Positions 37,093 to 49,415 of a DNA stretch of 64,000 bases are shown one piece after another. Positions within the stretch are counted from its first letter, which is position 1. Each line of letters opens with the position of its first letter. The notes below the pieces were generated by a model. That model was not told the origin of the DNA. It saw only the letters and a program-made list of their open reading frames with translations, and ran no database searches. This stretch comes from Scalesia atractyloides (Eukaryota > Streptophyta > Magnoliopsida > Asterales > Asteraceae): NCBI GenBank assembly GCA_947069175.1, contig CAMTDV010000023.1:92130240-92194239 (forward strand), in the 5' to 3' direction. Position numbers and translations under genes: made by a program.

Positions 37093-37483
37093 ATTTCAGC
37101 CACCATCTCTTAATCTATCTTCAAAATTTTAAAAATTAACGAAATCATCACTAGAACTAAGCTACTATCTTTATCTCCACCCCCTAAAGTTTAACAAAAA
37201 ACCGACACATTCCTTCCAAATTTGAAAAAGTACTATTCACCCCTGTACCATATCTATCACCCACACATACATAAATAAAAAGAGAAATTAATAAAAAAAG
37301 AAAAAAAATTTAGAGTTATGCAAGATGAATGATACGTGATATTTTTTTTTATTAAAATGAGATAAATTTTGAAATTTATAATTTTAATTAAATTATAGGC
37401 TAGGATATGATGGTAGAGATGTGATGTTTTTTTACCATAAAAGGTGGAGCTTGTTTAGCATAACCCCAAATATAATATGTAGT

Positions 37484-37775
37484 TAGAGGTGTACAAATTG
37501 TTTTTTTAAACCAGTTTGGTTTTTAACCGAACCGTTATTTTTTATAAAAAAGACCGATTTTTTATAATCGGTTTCCCTTACTAACTGTTTTTTAACTCAA
37601 AACAATAAACAGTCCAATTGGTTTGGGTCGGTTTAAAACCGATTTGTGCCAAAAAAAATGGTTTTTTAAACCGGTTTCAAAGATCATGCATACTAACTGG
37701 TCTACAAACCACCAGTTCGATTCGGGTTGAAACCGATTTTTAAAAAAATCTAGTTAAAAAAAACGGACACCTCTA
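37484..37775. mobile_element. hAT MITE, 292 bp with perfect 8-bp target duplication
   Basis: Terminal inverted repeats TAGAGGTGT / ACACCTCTA are flanked by TATGTAGT on both sides (37476-37483 and 37776-37783). The interior is AACCGGTTT-like repeats without coding capacity. The 8-bp duplication assigns it to the hAT superfamily. Confidence 0.85.
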
Positions 37776-37783
37776 TATGTAGT

Positions 37784-38298
37784 TAAGTATCTCATCACAA
37801 CACATGTGTCTTGTTTGTATACGAATGGAAAAAAATAGGTTTTGATCCTTGCACTTTACGGCAACACTGCAACCGTATGGAATACAATGAGGCAGATTTC
37901 GGACGGTTAATTAATCCTAGTCTGATACTCATTTATAAAAAGCTTGTCCCAAATCCGACAGAAAATCCAGGTATCTGTCGAGTATATTGGCCCGCGGGTT
38001 TTGGGTAAACCTGTTAGTTTAATAAAAATCCCCAATGAGTATACCAATCCAAAACTTATCAGGTAACTATTAATCAATTGCATTTTACAAATTGCATATT
38101 AAAAAATTTGTTCAAAAGGTATAATTCAAGAAATAAGACCAAAATATTTTTAATAGCATATAAAGAAAAAATTATAGTAGTCTATCGTGAATAGTTGGGT
38201 TACATGCTTTCTTTGTTAACAAATTTCAATGAGACATAACAAAAATGTAGTAATGTAGTGTGAATAATATACGAAGATGGCATAACACACAAAAAAAC

Positions 38299-38333
<35 letters not shown>

Positions 38334-40513
38334 TATTTATTTAAGAAAACTAAAAATATATTTAAGGGTATATAGTCATGTAAACGAATATACGCTATCA
38401 ATTATCGAGCAGGGTAGTGAAGTATATCATTAGATCCCAAACTCGTAAAAAAAATAATGCCATACCCGGACCCAAATACCCAATTTCCTAACCTCAAAAC
38501 CGGTTTGAAATATGTCTGATTTTGAATTTACCTATCGGTTTTGATTCAATTGTCATCTCCTCCATAAAGATATCTTTTCACAAGAACAACCCTTAGCTAA
38601 CTTTAATTTCAAATTTCACTTTAAAAAGAAATAAACAAAAAACTTACAAAACAAGGTGACAACTTTTTTTTAAACCGCTTAACTTACATCAAATTCATCT
38701 TTGGCGGAGCTCGAGTACTTAACCTCGAGGTTGCAACTTAAATTGATACTTTTAACACAATCAAATGGATCGAGCAATACCAACTGCTATCACATACCTA
38801 TTAACTGGCATCAATATAACCCATTCTGAAAGCAACTAAGTCGAAGATCATGCATAATGGCATTATAGAGACGTGAAAGGATTTAATAACGCCTTCAACA
38901 CTGCCTCTTGGGTGTTACATGTGAATGAAGAGGGAGGGGCATTCATAGAATATTGCCAAATGAAGAGAAAAAAATGAAACGCAATGAATAAAAGGGGATT
39001 AACTATTATGCATTTTTTTGAAGAAGCTTTATGATGCTGATGTGGCGAAAAAAGCCCTTATGAACCATTATGGACGCTCTCAATGCAATGGTCTTCATAC
39101 CTTCTTTATTGTAATCTTAAACGGTTCATTAAACCTAAATTCAATAAACTATTTTCTAGTCGATTTAGGTTGTATGATATGGGTTGACGCCCCATCCACC
39201 TCAGCCAAAAAGCCACCAATAATGCCCCTTCTATTTCCCAAGCGCCATTAGGGGCACTATTCGATACTCACTCATACAATTACAAACTTCAATGGATGTT
39301 TTGTGGAGCCAACTAAATATCAAATCAATAATGAAGGACACCATTGACCATTAAGGGGCTTTTCTCATTTTTTTTAGTTGTGAAACGGGATGCCATTGCT
39401 TATGTAGAGTTTATGTAGCTTACGTAACGTTGAGGGCATAATAAAACCCCTAAAGGTTTCATTCCATACCATCTACTCTTAAGGGGCTACTCATTTCATT
39501 TGGTTTGGTTTGTGCATATACTTAGGTTTCAATGTTAAAAGATGCGTCCTTTAAATGCTATTTTTATATAATTATTAGTAAGTTTTGCTTTTAGCTAATT
39601 GTCACTTTTCTCAAGTAACGCATCATGAAGGAAAAAGACTTCCTAAAATTCTAGGCGAACATTTGGAATTTTTTCACATGCAATCCGCATTTACAAAAAA
39701 TAATATAAAATCAAAGCGAAAAACCATCAACTTTATTTATATAGTTCACACACATATTAAGATGTTAATACTATATTAAAATCCACCTAATAAACTTGAA
39801 AATAGGGCACAAATGATAATCAGAATTTATGGAGGGGAGAAACAGATTGTATTACATTCAAAATTTATGTATAATTGTATTATACGATTCTTAATTTTTT
39901 CTTTTTACTTAAAAGTGATTCCATATTAAAAGTGCATCTATATAAAAGAAGTTCGCAAAGAATAAGATACCAATTGGATATACGTATAACTCCCACATTA
40001 AACCTGATAAAGAGACATCTATTCGGTTTAACAACAACTTTTTAACTTCAAAAATCATAGCTCTATTTATGCTAGCTCTCATTTGGGTAGCTACTAAGCA
40101 ATTACAATAGAGACCAAAACATAATTTCAGTTATGATATTTACAAACGATCAATTCAAAAGTTTAACTATACTTTACTTTTTCAAAGTGTGAATACAAGT
40201 TAATTATCTTTTAAATAAATATTTATAATAAAATAACAAAGGAAAAGGGAAAATTCGTCCATAAATTAAAGCTCCTTAAAACCAATCAAAAGCCAAGAGA
40301 GCTAATATTGTGGTCCATTACTTGTGCTTTAATCATTAAAAAAACATACAAATTGTGATTAAAAGAACAACAAACAAACTGTCACTTTCTCTTTATGCCC
40401 TTTTTACCCCTCACTCTATATCTAAAATCTAAATAAACTCATTTCATGCCAACAGAAAATTAATTAATCAAACTAATACCAATTAGTTAAAATATAATTT
40501 AATAATAGTAACT
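37784..40513. other. AT-rich intergenic region downstream of the HHO-like gene
   Basis: No gene is recognised on either strand. Short open frames (for example 37811-38008, 39018-39251, 39585-39779) have no domain or codon signal I trust. An AT microsatellite lies at about 38300-38336. The part nearest 40513 should contain the 3' UTR and polyadenylation site of the minus-strand gene. Confidence 0.5.
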
Positions 40514-42369
40514 CTAGAACTTTAGGGTTATCTCACTTGCATTACTTTCTTCACATGCTTCCCTTAACATCAATGCCTTTGTTTCACCACCACTCTCCGC
40601 CTTCCAACTGCCACCACTCTCCGACTTCCCATCCTCGATGCTCTCCGACGGATTGCCACCGGTCGTGGTTGTGCCGCCTCTACCGTTAGACTCTTGCAAA
40701 CTTTGTGTTGTTTGGGAGGCAGACTTGTAAACACGATTATGGTGGTAGAGGACACCATTGTTGTTGTTATTGTTGTTGTTGTTGTTATGGTGGTGGAGCA
40801 ACGGCTGCGGTGGTGGCAGGATGGGGCTAGGGTAGAATTCTTGAGGTGTGCAGTAATGTGGGTTGTTGTGGGTGGCGTTAGGGTGGGTGGTGTAAAGGGT
40901 TTGTGCTCCGGCCGCAGTGGCGTATTCTGGCGGGACCCATATCCCGCCAAGAACCACCAGCTGCGGCGTTGCGGTGCCTGTGGTTTGTGGGCTTGGACTT
41001 GGTCTTCTTGTATGAAGTCTATATTTCTGTAGGATCATGAGAAATAAAAACATTGGTTATTTTGGGAAAATTGAAGAAAAGAAAAAAGGATCGAAAACAC
41101 TTGTACTTTGTACGGATAACATAGTATCATTGTCTTTTTTGTGTAAAATCTGAATAAATGTTTTTGTTTATTTTACTTTTAGAAAATAGAAATTACTATT
41201 TCTTTTAAAATTTTTAACCCATGGTTAAAATTTATAAAGCAAAAAAGAAATAAATAAAAGAATATTGGAAATGGTGATTAGAAATTTACAATACTAAGTT
41301 TTTTTAGTCAATCTTTCTAATCTTCATTCTCTAACCTAACAATTAACAATTATAATTTGTCGCCAATAATCATCTTCATATGTATACCATGATATACCAC
41401 AAGGGCTTAAGTGTGGCTCACTGTCTTCCGCTTTTTATCAACGCTGGTTGCCTTCGACTGAAGTTAGTCGATTTGACATGTTCAATCTTAGCCGGTTCAT
41501 TAGTGTCAAAGCAACATTTGTTTTTGTTTTGGTTTGGTTTTAAAAACATTGGTTTTGTATAAACAAAAGTGAAGTTTTATTTAAATTTGTTATTTGGTTA
41601 GCTTTTAACCAAAAACATGTAAATGATTTAAATCTCAATTTTCTAAACTTATGGATTGATTTTATGATGTTTTTAGAAAGTAAAGAATTTACATAAGAAC
41701 TTTTAAAGTTCAAATAACTCCAAACTAAAATATAAATTGTAAATTATGTATTTTGGCACAAACTTAGAGAAAGATAGATACCTGTAAGTGGCTTTTGACT
41801 TCATCATTGGTCAAACCATCAACTTTCATGAGCTCTCTGATTTGTTTAGGAGTGGCAACTGAGATATCATTTCCAAATATATCAGATGATGATTTATTAA
41901 TCATGATACAATAATAAAACATCATAAAATGTAACAAAATAAAATAAATATTATTATTCTAGTACTTTGGAATACAATGAAACTATTAATTACCTTGAGA
42001 ACCACCTAACATCTGAAGAGCATTAACAAATCTCCGGTGGAGATCCGGCGACCAGCACCGCCGTGTCTTCCTATGAGTCTGGGAGCTCGTGGCAGCTCCG
42101 GTGGCGGCCGTGGTGGTGGTGGTCAAACCAGCAGTATGGCTATTAGTAACTTCACCATTACCAACTTTGTTAGAATTATTCTCCCTCACACAATTTTTGT
42201 TTTTCTTCATGATCAACATCCTTTTCACCAGAAGAAAGGGCCAATTCCGGCAACACCATAGCCGAATTCAAGCATGATGAGTTAACATTTCGCTCCTTCG
42301 AGAATGGCATAAACGCTCCACCATCTCTATTTTTAGTGTTGAAATGATTTTCGTTATCGGATTGTGTAG

Positions 42370-42450
<81 letters not shown>

Positions 42451-43452
42451 CAATGGTGGTGGTGGTAGTACTGCCTGCTTGGCTCCATAACTGAACGGAT
42501 GTCATCCAATTCGCCTTGTTATCGATGCTCGAAAGGGAGGTTTTTTCGGGCCCTTCACCGCCAGAATTCTTCACGGGTATGAATTCTTCGAGTACCGGAG
42601 AACCTTGGTTTGCACGGTACGTTTGTAGTTGTTGCCTTGATGTCTCCATGGCTAACAAAAAGGTTAAAGTTGAATCAAGATAAAAATTAAAAGAATTAGG
42701 TTTTGAATTTGAAATTAAGGGTATGTACCGAAACACATGTTACTTTTGTGTGATCTTAGAATATGAAAACTATAATTTATATGAATTAAAATTACATAGG
42801 CATGTCTAAAGTGAAAGACAAAAAGATTAAATCATCACATGTTACTACCTTTAGGATACGATTTTCATGATAACCTAGCTAAAATTTGTGAAAAAAAATA
42901 AATTTTGTTCATGGGTATTGCTTTTGGCTTATAAATGATGATTTAATAGTAAAAGACATGTCTAAAAAGTTTTTTAACAAGAAAATACATATTTTTACAC
43001 AATTTTATGTCTAAAAATATGGTTAGTATGCATACCGTTCATTTCATACGTTAAAAACTGCGAGAACCACTGTATGATGTAATTAAAAGTTGCGTTTTGA
43101 ATTTGAATTTAATTTAATATATAAGACGCTTATAGTTATCAACATATTATTGGCTTTTTAATAACCTTGCCTCATATGCATGCAAGTTAAAGGATATTTA
43201 TTTATAAGCATGAAAACTAAAATGAACATAAAGATGATAGATACCATTAGTGAGGAGTTGCATGCAAAGCGGAAGTTCGCGTTTGAAAGCATCAATCTTG
43301 AGTCGTTCTTCTTCAAGACGAGATAGGAACTCTTCGAGTTTTTGGGTTTGATCATGTCCATGAATAACTTGTTGTTCTCCAATTGTTTTCAAGAGCATGG
43401 AGTAGCTGTGTGGTTTGCATTTGAGACTTAATTCTGAAGCTGCTGCCATCAT
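40514..43452 (-). CDS. GARP-type MYB transcription factor, HHO/HRS1/NIGT1 family (four exons, one frame break)
   Basis: Exons on the minus strand are 43452-43245, 42651-41994, 41858-41782 and 41026-40514 (TAA), all with GT-AG introns. Exon 1 (69 residues) has SELSLKCKPHSYSML and EEERLKIDAFKRELPLCM, the N-terminal family domain. Exon 2 gives VLEEFIPVK, WMTSVQLW, about 26 consecutive Asn and the start of the GARP domain (KTRRCWSPDLHRRF). Exon 3 gives VATPKQIRELMKVDG...DEVKSHLQ, and exon 4 KYRLHTRRP then QLVVLGGIWVPPEY. The family are nuclear DNA-binding repressors in nitrate/phosphate signalling; the exon 1 motif suggests the HHO5/HHO6 branch. Exon 2 is 658 nt, one base too many: the N-terminal frame stops at 42176 and the GARP frame is closed upstream at about 42268, so the break lies between. 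Expected length is about 484 residues if repaired. Confidence 0.88.
42372..42450 (-). repeat. Trinucleotide microsatellite coding poly-Asn (about 26 repeats)
   Basis: TTA repeated on the plus strand reads AAT = Asn on the coding strand, inside exon 2 of the HHO-like gene between WMTSVQLW and the GARP domain. Triplet length changes would keep frame, so it does not explain the exon 2 frame break. Confidence 0.92.
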
Positions 43453-44023
43453 TTTATGTATAAAACCTGAATCTTTGTGTATGGATCAATAACAGTGGTG
43501 TGGGAAAACCCTAATTAAAGAGAGGAATTTAATAGCTTGTGTATATGCTGGAACAAAGATCAACAAGATAAGAAAGGGGATTATGCCCTTATTTTCTTTC
43601 TTTCTTTTTCTAGGGTTTGAAGCACTCAAGTAGAAAGAGAGAGAGAGGGGGGGGGGGGGGGGGGAGGTCTTGTTTGTGAACACAAGGAGGATCAAGAGGG
43701 GGGATCGTCTTCTTTTATGGGCTGAGGTCTAGGGAGAATAAAGTTGAAATATGGAGAGAGAGAGAGAGAGAGAGTAAAAGAAGAGAGAGAGAGTAAAAGA
43801 AGAGAGAGATGGCCTTGCAAAGAACAAAGGTAAAAAATGAAAGCTTTATGTGGGATGAGAAGGGAAGAGAAGAGAAGGAATCAAGGGTTGTCTGTGGGGT
43901 CTCACAGTATGTGAAAGGTGATGCAAGAATAACAAAATTTGTACTTGCATCATTATATTTTAAAATATTAACAATATATAATATATATATATATAAAGTA
44001 GGGAAGAGTTTAATAGGAAACAA
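43453..44023 (-). promoter_or_regulatory. 5' UTR and proximal promoter of the HHO-like gene
   Basis: On the coding strand this is CT-rich: runs of CT at about 43635-43646, 43752-43774 and 43786-43809, and an 18-nt C run (G on the plus strand, 43647-43664). Pyrimidine patches are common near plant transcription starts. A TATATATATATA stretch at about 43979-43995 is a possible TATA region. The exact start is not determined. Confidence 0.45.
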
Positions 44024-44462
44024 TTATGAAAGTGGAGAATTGAAGAATCATACATTTAGAATGATAAAAATTTAATTTAACATGTTAAAATATTTTTTAT
44101 CACAAAACTTTTTTTAGAATTTTAAATATAAATACATGTAGAATGGTTTTTAATAAAAAAAATTAAAGCTAAAAAATGTTTACAATACAGTTAAAAAAGT
44201 AAAAGAAAAATTTAACAAAAATGTTTTTTATTGAAATCGCTTCTACACATTTTTACAAGTAAAAGCTCCAAAAGAATTCTATATTTTTTAATACTTTCAA
44301 TTGAATTTTTCTGATATATTTAATATGTTAAATGCATGCTTCTCTAATTCTCTACTTTTTCATGTTCCTCATTAAAACCTCACGCTATATAAGTATATTT
44401 TGAAAATAATTAACTTTAAAAAATCTAACATTAAAAGATAATGCAATCAATAAAGTGTGTTA

Positions 44463-44978
44463 TAGGGGTGTGAATTTTCTATACGACACGAACTTAACAA
44501 AAAATTTACGGGTTTGGGTTTAGTTTAAATGGATTCGGGTGAGTGTCTAGTTGAACTCGTGACCCCGTTTAGCTAAACGGGTCGGGTTCATGTCAACTGG
44601 GGCAGGTTGACCCATTTGACTCATTTATATTGTATTTTGTTTTTATATTTACAATATGTTTTATGTTATAAATTAAATTAGTTATGCATTTTATGGCATA
44701 ACTATAACTTGAATAGAAATTGACATAAGATTTTGTAATTAAAATATAATTTTTTATAAATATTTGTATTTTTAGTAGTAAAATTATAATCTTAATATAT
44801 TAATTTGCGGAAAAAAACCGGGTAGAACGAGTCATGTTCGGGTCAACCTACGGATATTTGGGTCGTGTTCAGGTTCACATCTATGACATAATTTTCGTGT
44901 TTGAATTCGTGTAAAATTTTCGGGTTTAAGTCGGAATAGACCCATCAACCTGTAAACATGACCCGTTTAACATCCCTA
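44463..44978. mobile_element. hAT-like non-autonomous element, old
   Basis: TAGGGGTGTGAA at 44463 and TTAACATCCCTA ending at 44978 form an imperfect inverted repeat. Subterminal sequence is rich in GGGTT/AACCC and GACCC motifs in both orientations. The 8-bp flanks (GTGTGTTA, GACTGCAT) do not match convincingly. Confidence 0.5.
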
Positions 44979-45323
44979 GACTGCATTATTATCCTTATAT
45001 AATTTATAATATTACTGTTTTTATTATTATTATTTATGAAATTCTAACATAAAAAATTGTATATATTCTGTCTAAAGAAACTAACAAATCAGCAAAATTG
45101 GCTCAAAAACTAATCAATGTAGTTGCTAGTCAAAAGAAAAAAGGATAAAAATGTTATTTATATACTACTATGCATAAAATATTCATACCAAACACATCAA
45201 AGATCTTATAAGGTGTCTTAAAATTAAATGGAAATTATTATTTTGTTCAAATGAGATGTATTTTATAGTGGTATAAATATTTGTTTAATTATTGGTTTTT
45301 TTGGGAATAAAAGGTACCTGAGT

Positions 45324-47683
45324 CGGCGATATGGGAGTGCGATAGTGATAAAGCACCTAGGCCGGATGGTTTCAATTTTGGTTTTTTAAAACACTAAAGG
45401 GAGATATTCAAAGAAGACTTGGTTAAGATCATGGAGTATTTCTACAAGGAACCATTAACCAGGGTTACGGATCGTCTTTCTTGGCTTTAATTCCGAAAGG
45501 TACGAACCCTATATCTTTTTTCTGATTATAGACCAAGTAGCCTAATTGGGTGTATCTCCAAAGTTATCTATAAGGTACTTGCCAATAGACTCAAAAGGGT
45601 GGTGGGATCGGTTGTTTTGGAATATAAATCGGGTTTTCTAGCTTCAAGAAATATTTTAGACGAGACTTTAATTTTAAATGAAATAATCGCATGGGTAAAA
45701 AGGTGAAACAAAAAGCTTTTGATTCTAAAAATTGATATAGAGAACGCATACGATACTATAAATTGGGACTTTATTGATCGGTTTTTTCAACAAATGGGGT
45801 TTCCAATGGTTTGGAGAATGTGGATAAAGGGGATCCTGGTCTCCTCTAGAGCATCGGTTCTAATCAATGGGTCCCCATCTTTAGAATTTCAATGCTATAG
45901 GGGAGTCCGCCAAGGTGATCCACTTTCTCCATTTATATTCATAATAGCGATGGAGGCACTAACCAGGTTTATAAATGAAGCTTCGGCTTGGGGCAAACTT
46001 AGAGGAATTCCACTACCAAATAACAGACCGAAAATTTCACATATGATGTATGCGGATGATGTTGTGTTCATGGGGGTTTGGGAAGAAGCATCTACCCGTA
46101 ATACGATCCGTTTAATGAGATCTTTTTGGGATTGGGGTGGGGGATGAATTAGTGGATCAAATGGCTTCAGTAATAAATTTCAAAACCGGGAAATTTCCAT
46201 GTAAATATTTGGGAGTTCTCATATGGGCGAACATAAACTAAAAACGTCATTGGAATTGTATCATAGAGTGTTTTAAAAAAGACTGTCTTTATGGAAAACA
46301 AAATTACTGTCTTCGGGTGGTAGACTAACTTTGTTGAAAGCAACATTGAATAGTCTTCTACTATATTTCTTCTCTTTATTTAAGGCTCCGTAAGGTGTTT
46401 TAGATAAATTAGAAGGCCTTGGAAGGCGGGTTTTTTTAGAGGGGGTAATAATGAAAAATCAAAGATGGATTGGGTGTGTTGGAAAAGGACCATTGGGCCT
46501 ATTAAAAAGGGGGGTTAGGGCTGGGTTCTACAAAAGATATGAATACAAGTTTACTTTTAAAATGGTGGTGGAGACTTAAACATGAAAAGGAGTCACTCTG
46601 GGTGAAAACTATAAGGGCAATACATTTACACACACATTCATCATTCTATTTGCAAATTAGAGAATGTATTACAAGCACATGGAGCAATATTGTTCGGGTT
46701 GGGAGGGATCTTGATAACTACAATTTAAACATTGGATGCTTGATGAAAAGTGAATTGGGGAATGGAAGAGAGACGTGGTTTTTGTTGGATTGGTAGATTG
46801 ATGGACCGCTAAAAGACTGCTTCCCGAATCTCTTTAAGTTAGAAAGTCGAAAACGAGTCAATGTTAAAGATAGATTGGAAGCATGGGAATGGAGACTAAA
46901 TCCGAGCTCAAGTGGAGAAAGAAATAAGTTACAGCAGCTAAAAAAACTTGCTTCAAAATAAAAACTTGGAAAACTATCGAGAGAAGTGGAAATGGATAGT
47001 CAGTGGGGATGGAATATCTAAGGTTAAGTCTACAAGGGCTGCTTTGTGCCGTTTTGTGGTACCATATTGCCCATATGATTGGGTGAAATGGGTGCCAAAA
47101 AGGTAAATATTTTCGGCTGGAGGGGGATCCAAGATCGGCTAGCAACAATGAAGGGATTAAAGAATAGAGGTATATTATCAAGCTCTCCAATTTGCAAACT
47201 ATGTAGCGATTAGGAAGAGAACGCAGATCATCTTTTTACCAGATGTTATGTGGCATCTATTATTTGGCAGAAGGTAAGTCTATGGTGCAAAATCCAACTG
47301 ATCTATGCCTATTCTATGAAAGAACTCATGGAATTATACAGAAACATGGTGATCGACAAAGTTAAAAGTAAGTATATCCAAACAATAATTTTGGCATATT
47401 GTTAGACGATATGGAAAGCAAGAAATGAGTCAATTTTTAATGAAAAGAAGGTAAACATCAAAGGGATCTTCAGCGAGATACAAGCTAACTCTTTCCTGTG
47501 GATAAAAAGCCAGGCGAATAAACATAATCTAGATTGGCGTCACTGTGAAGTTCGAAAATTTAAGCTGAATTTTAATAATGTTTTAATTGTAATAGGTGAT
47601 TTAATTTTGAGGTGGTTGGCTTAGTTGCTAACCATGTTGTATTAGCAAGTGTTGAATAGAATGTTGTTTGCCGTTCAAAAAAA
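45324..47683 (+). mobile_element. 5'-truncated LINE (non-LTR retrotransposon), broken
   Basis: The insertion starts inside the RT domain (CDSDKAPRPDG near 45340). The best open part is 45719-46147, with KIDIENAYDTINWDF, GVRQGDPLSPF and MYADD. A C-terminal zinc-binding-like region (CKLC...HLF..C) lies near 47195-47245. The element ends in a short A run at 47677-47683. A 10-bp target duplication GTACCTGAGT flanks it (45314-45323 and 47684-47693). Many stops (for example at 45396, 46145 and 46796) make it dead. The 5' truncation is typical of target-primed reverse transcription. Confidence 0.9.
45719..46147 (+). pseudogene. LINE reverse transcriptase fragment
   Basis: About 142 open codons carry the RT palm: DIENAYDTINW (first catalytic Asp), RQGDPLSP and YADD (catalytic Asp pair). 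The family normally encodes an endonuclease-RT protein of more than 1000 residues. Here the endonuclease is missing through 5' truncation and the frame is broken on both sides. Confidence 0.88.
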
Positions 47684-48030
47684 GTACCTGAGTGTACATC
47701 AGATTTAAATTGGCCTGATATCACTTTGGATTATGTAGATCTCAGAAGTCTCGTACACCGAGTTTGCCGTATATATAACATGCATTATTGTACATCTACT
47801 TAATTATTATAAAATATACCTAATAACTTAAACAAAGATATGATTGTAACATCCGTCAAAAACGGATTTACCAAACCCGCTCCATTTATCAACCGAACAG
47901 TCAGTCAAAATTTTCGTTGCGAATTAAATGCCCAAAATATATTTTTAAACGATCCGTAATCAATTATTATACGGGAATATATATTTAGTTTTTGAAAAAC
48001 TGTCAAAAATCGCAAAATAAAAATGAAATG

Positions 48031-48112
48031 TTTCTGCCGGGTTTCGAACCCGGGTCTGTACCGAATCAGCTAAGCATCTTATCTTCACACACACAAACCA
48101 CTGCGCCGCTTG
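48031..48112 (-). repeat. Antisense tRNA-like block in the E4 5' LTR
   Basis: Minus strand: AAGCGGCGCAGTGGTTTG (A-box-like) and a perfect T-arm CCGGG-TTCGAAA-CCCGG, upstream of the TATA-like site. Confidence 0.65.
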
Positions 48113-48832
48113 TTCTGTTTGTTATATATTCCAATCATTTAATTGATATAATAACATTTCGAATTCAAAATCGGCGCCCAAACGATTCAGTCGTCGGAAT
48201 CCCGGAAATCTCGCGAGTTTTAACACCAATTTACGTTATAACGTAAACCTTTAATCACATATCGGTTATAACCGATGTTTAAAGTCCGCGACCAAATTCA
48301 TAACCGCCGGAAAAATTTAAATAACGAACACAGTCGGAATTCAGACCAAGTGCATTGACGATTTGTCCTATAAATTGACCCACAACCGACGACAAACACT
48401 TTCGCTCAAAAATCACACCTTTTCTCGGCGTAATTCCACTCGCCGGAATAAACCTGTTCGTCGCCGGAAAACCGGTTTCCCCATTGCCGAGCTTTTCTGA
48501 ACCTCTGAAGCTTATACCGGAGATACCCATACTCTTTCCAAGTTTTTCGGAGACTTGCTGCTGCAAGACACCAGACGCCGGAGTTGTTTTCTGTCGCCGG
48601 AGTTGTTTTCTGTCGCCGGAGTTCTGCCGGAAAACAGAGGAAAGCGAGTCGGTATACCTCACGCTTATTTTCCTTTCTTTTTACTTCTATCTTGCCAGTA
48701 ATTAACCTAAAACATTAATGAAACTTGAATAAAAACTCGAACCAGTCAGACCCGATTTCTGGTTCAACATTGACGAAGAAGACGACGCACTTTCGTTAAC
48801 ATATAAGTATAATATAAATCAAGAAATTAATC

Positions 48833-49415
48833 GGGTTAGACACACAGTCCAGCGGTGGACTGTGTGCACATAAAACGCTAACGTCTCAAGTTCGAATCCC
48901 GGCTCGTACACGCTGCCTTAATAAAAATCAAGTTTTTGTTTAACTGAACCGGATCGCCACAGATATATGTTAAATAAATTGTTAACCGGAATAATAACCA
49001 AGTTAGACACACAGTCCAGCGGTGGACTGTGTGTTTGATTATATCGCTGGTCACGAGTTCGAGTCCGGTCTTCAGCACCGACTCGGACAATTATCTTCTC
49101 TTTTTAATTAAGGCAGAAAAGGAAATAAATAATTAGTATTTAAGTATAATAAAAATCGAATGTTATAACATGTTGAACACACAGTCCAGCGGTGGACTGT
49201 GTGTTAGATTAAACCACAGGTCCCGAGTTCGAGACCTGTGGAGTGCAAAACCGGTCCGCTTAAACTGTTTTTAAAATAAAATGATTTTCTGTTAATTCTA
49301 ATTAATGTATATATGAAATTAAAATCGGATATATAACGGGTTAGACACGTAGCTCAGTTGGTAGAGCTTCGTGCACGCGTACGGGAGGTCTCGGGTTCGA
49401 GCCTCACCGAGCGCA
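48833..49415 (+). repeat. Four tRNA-like modules in the E4 5' LTR
   Basis: Modules at 48833-48912, 49000-49079, 49171-49247 and 49338-49415. The first three have the CACACAGTCCA/TGGACTGTGTG hairpin and GTTCGA. The fourth has TAGCTCAGTTGG and GGTTCGAGCC. Confidence 0.72.

Noticed and set aside
40570..40950. Overlapping open frames on both strands across the HHO-like exon 4 (40570-40950 minus, 40694-41032 plus)
   Set aside because: Low-complexity shadows of the coding exon (poly-His/Asn codons read in other frames), with no domain and no splice logic.
43647..43664. 18-nt G run as a structural element (G-quadruplex)
   Set aside because: A plain homopolymer next to a GA repeat is most simply a microsatellite, and its length is error-prone in assembly.
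48279..48662. 127-codon minus-strand frame in the E4 LTR (also at 55332)
   Set aside because: It is duplicated only because LTRs are duplicated, and it lies over CGCCGGAA-type repeats. No domain and no counterpart in the other LTR subfamilies.
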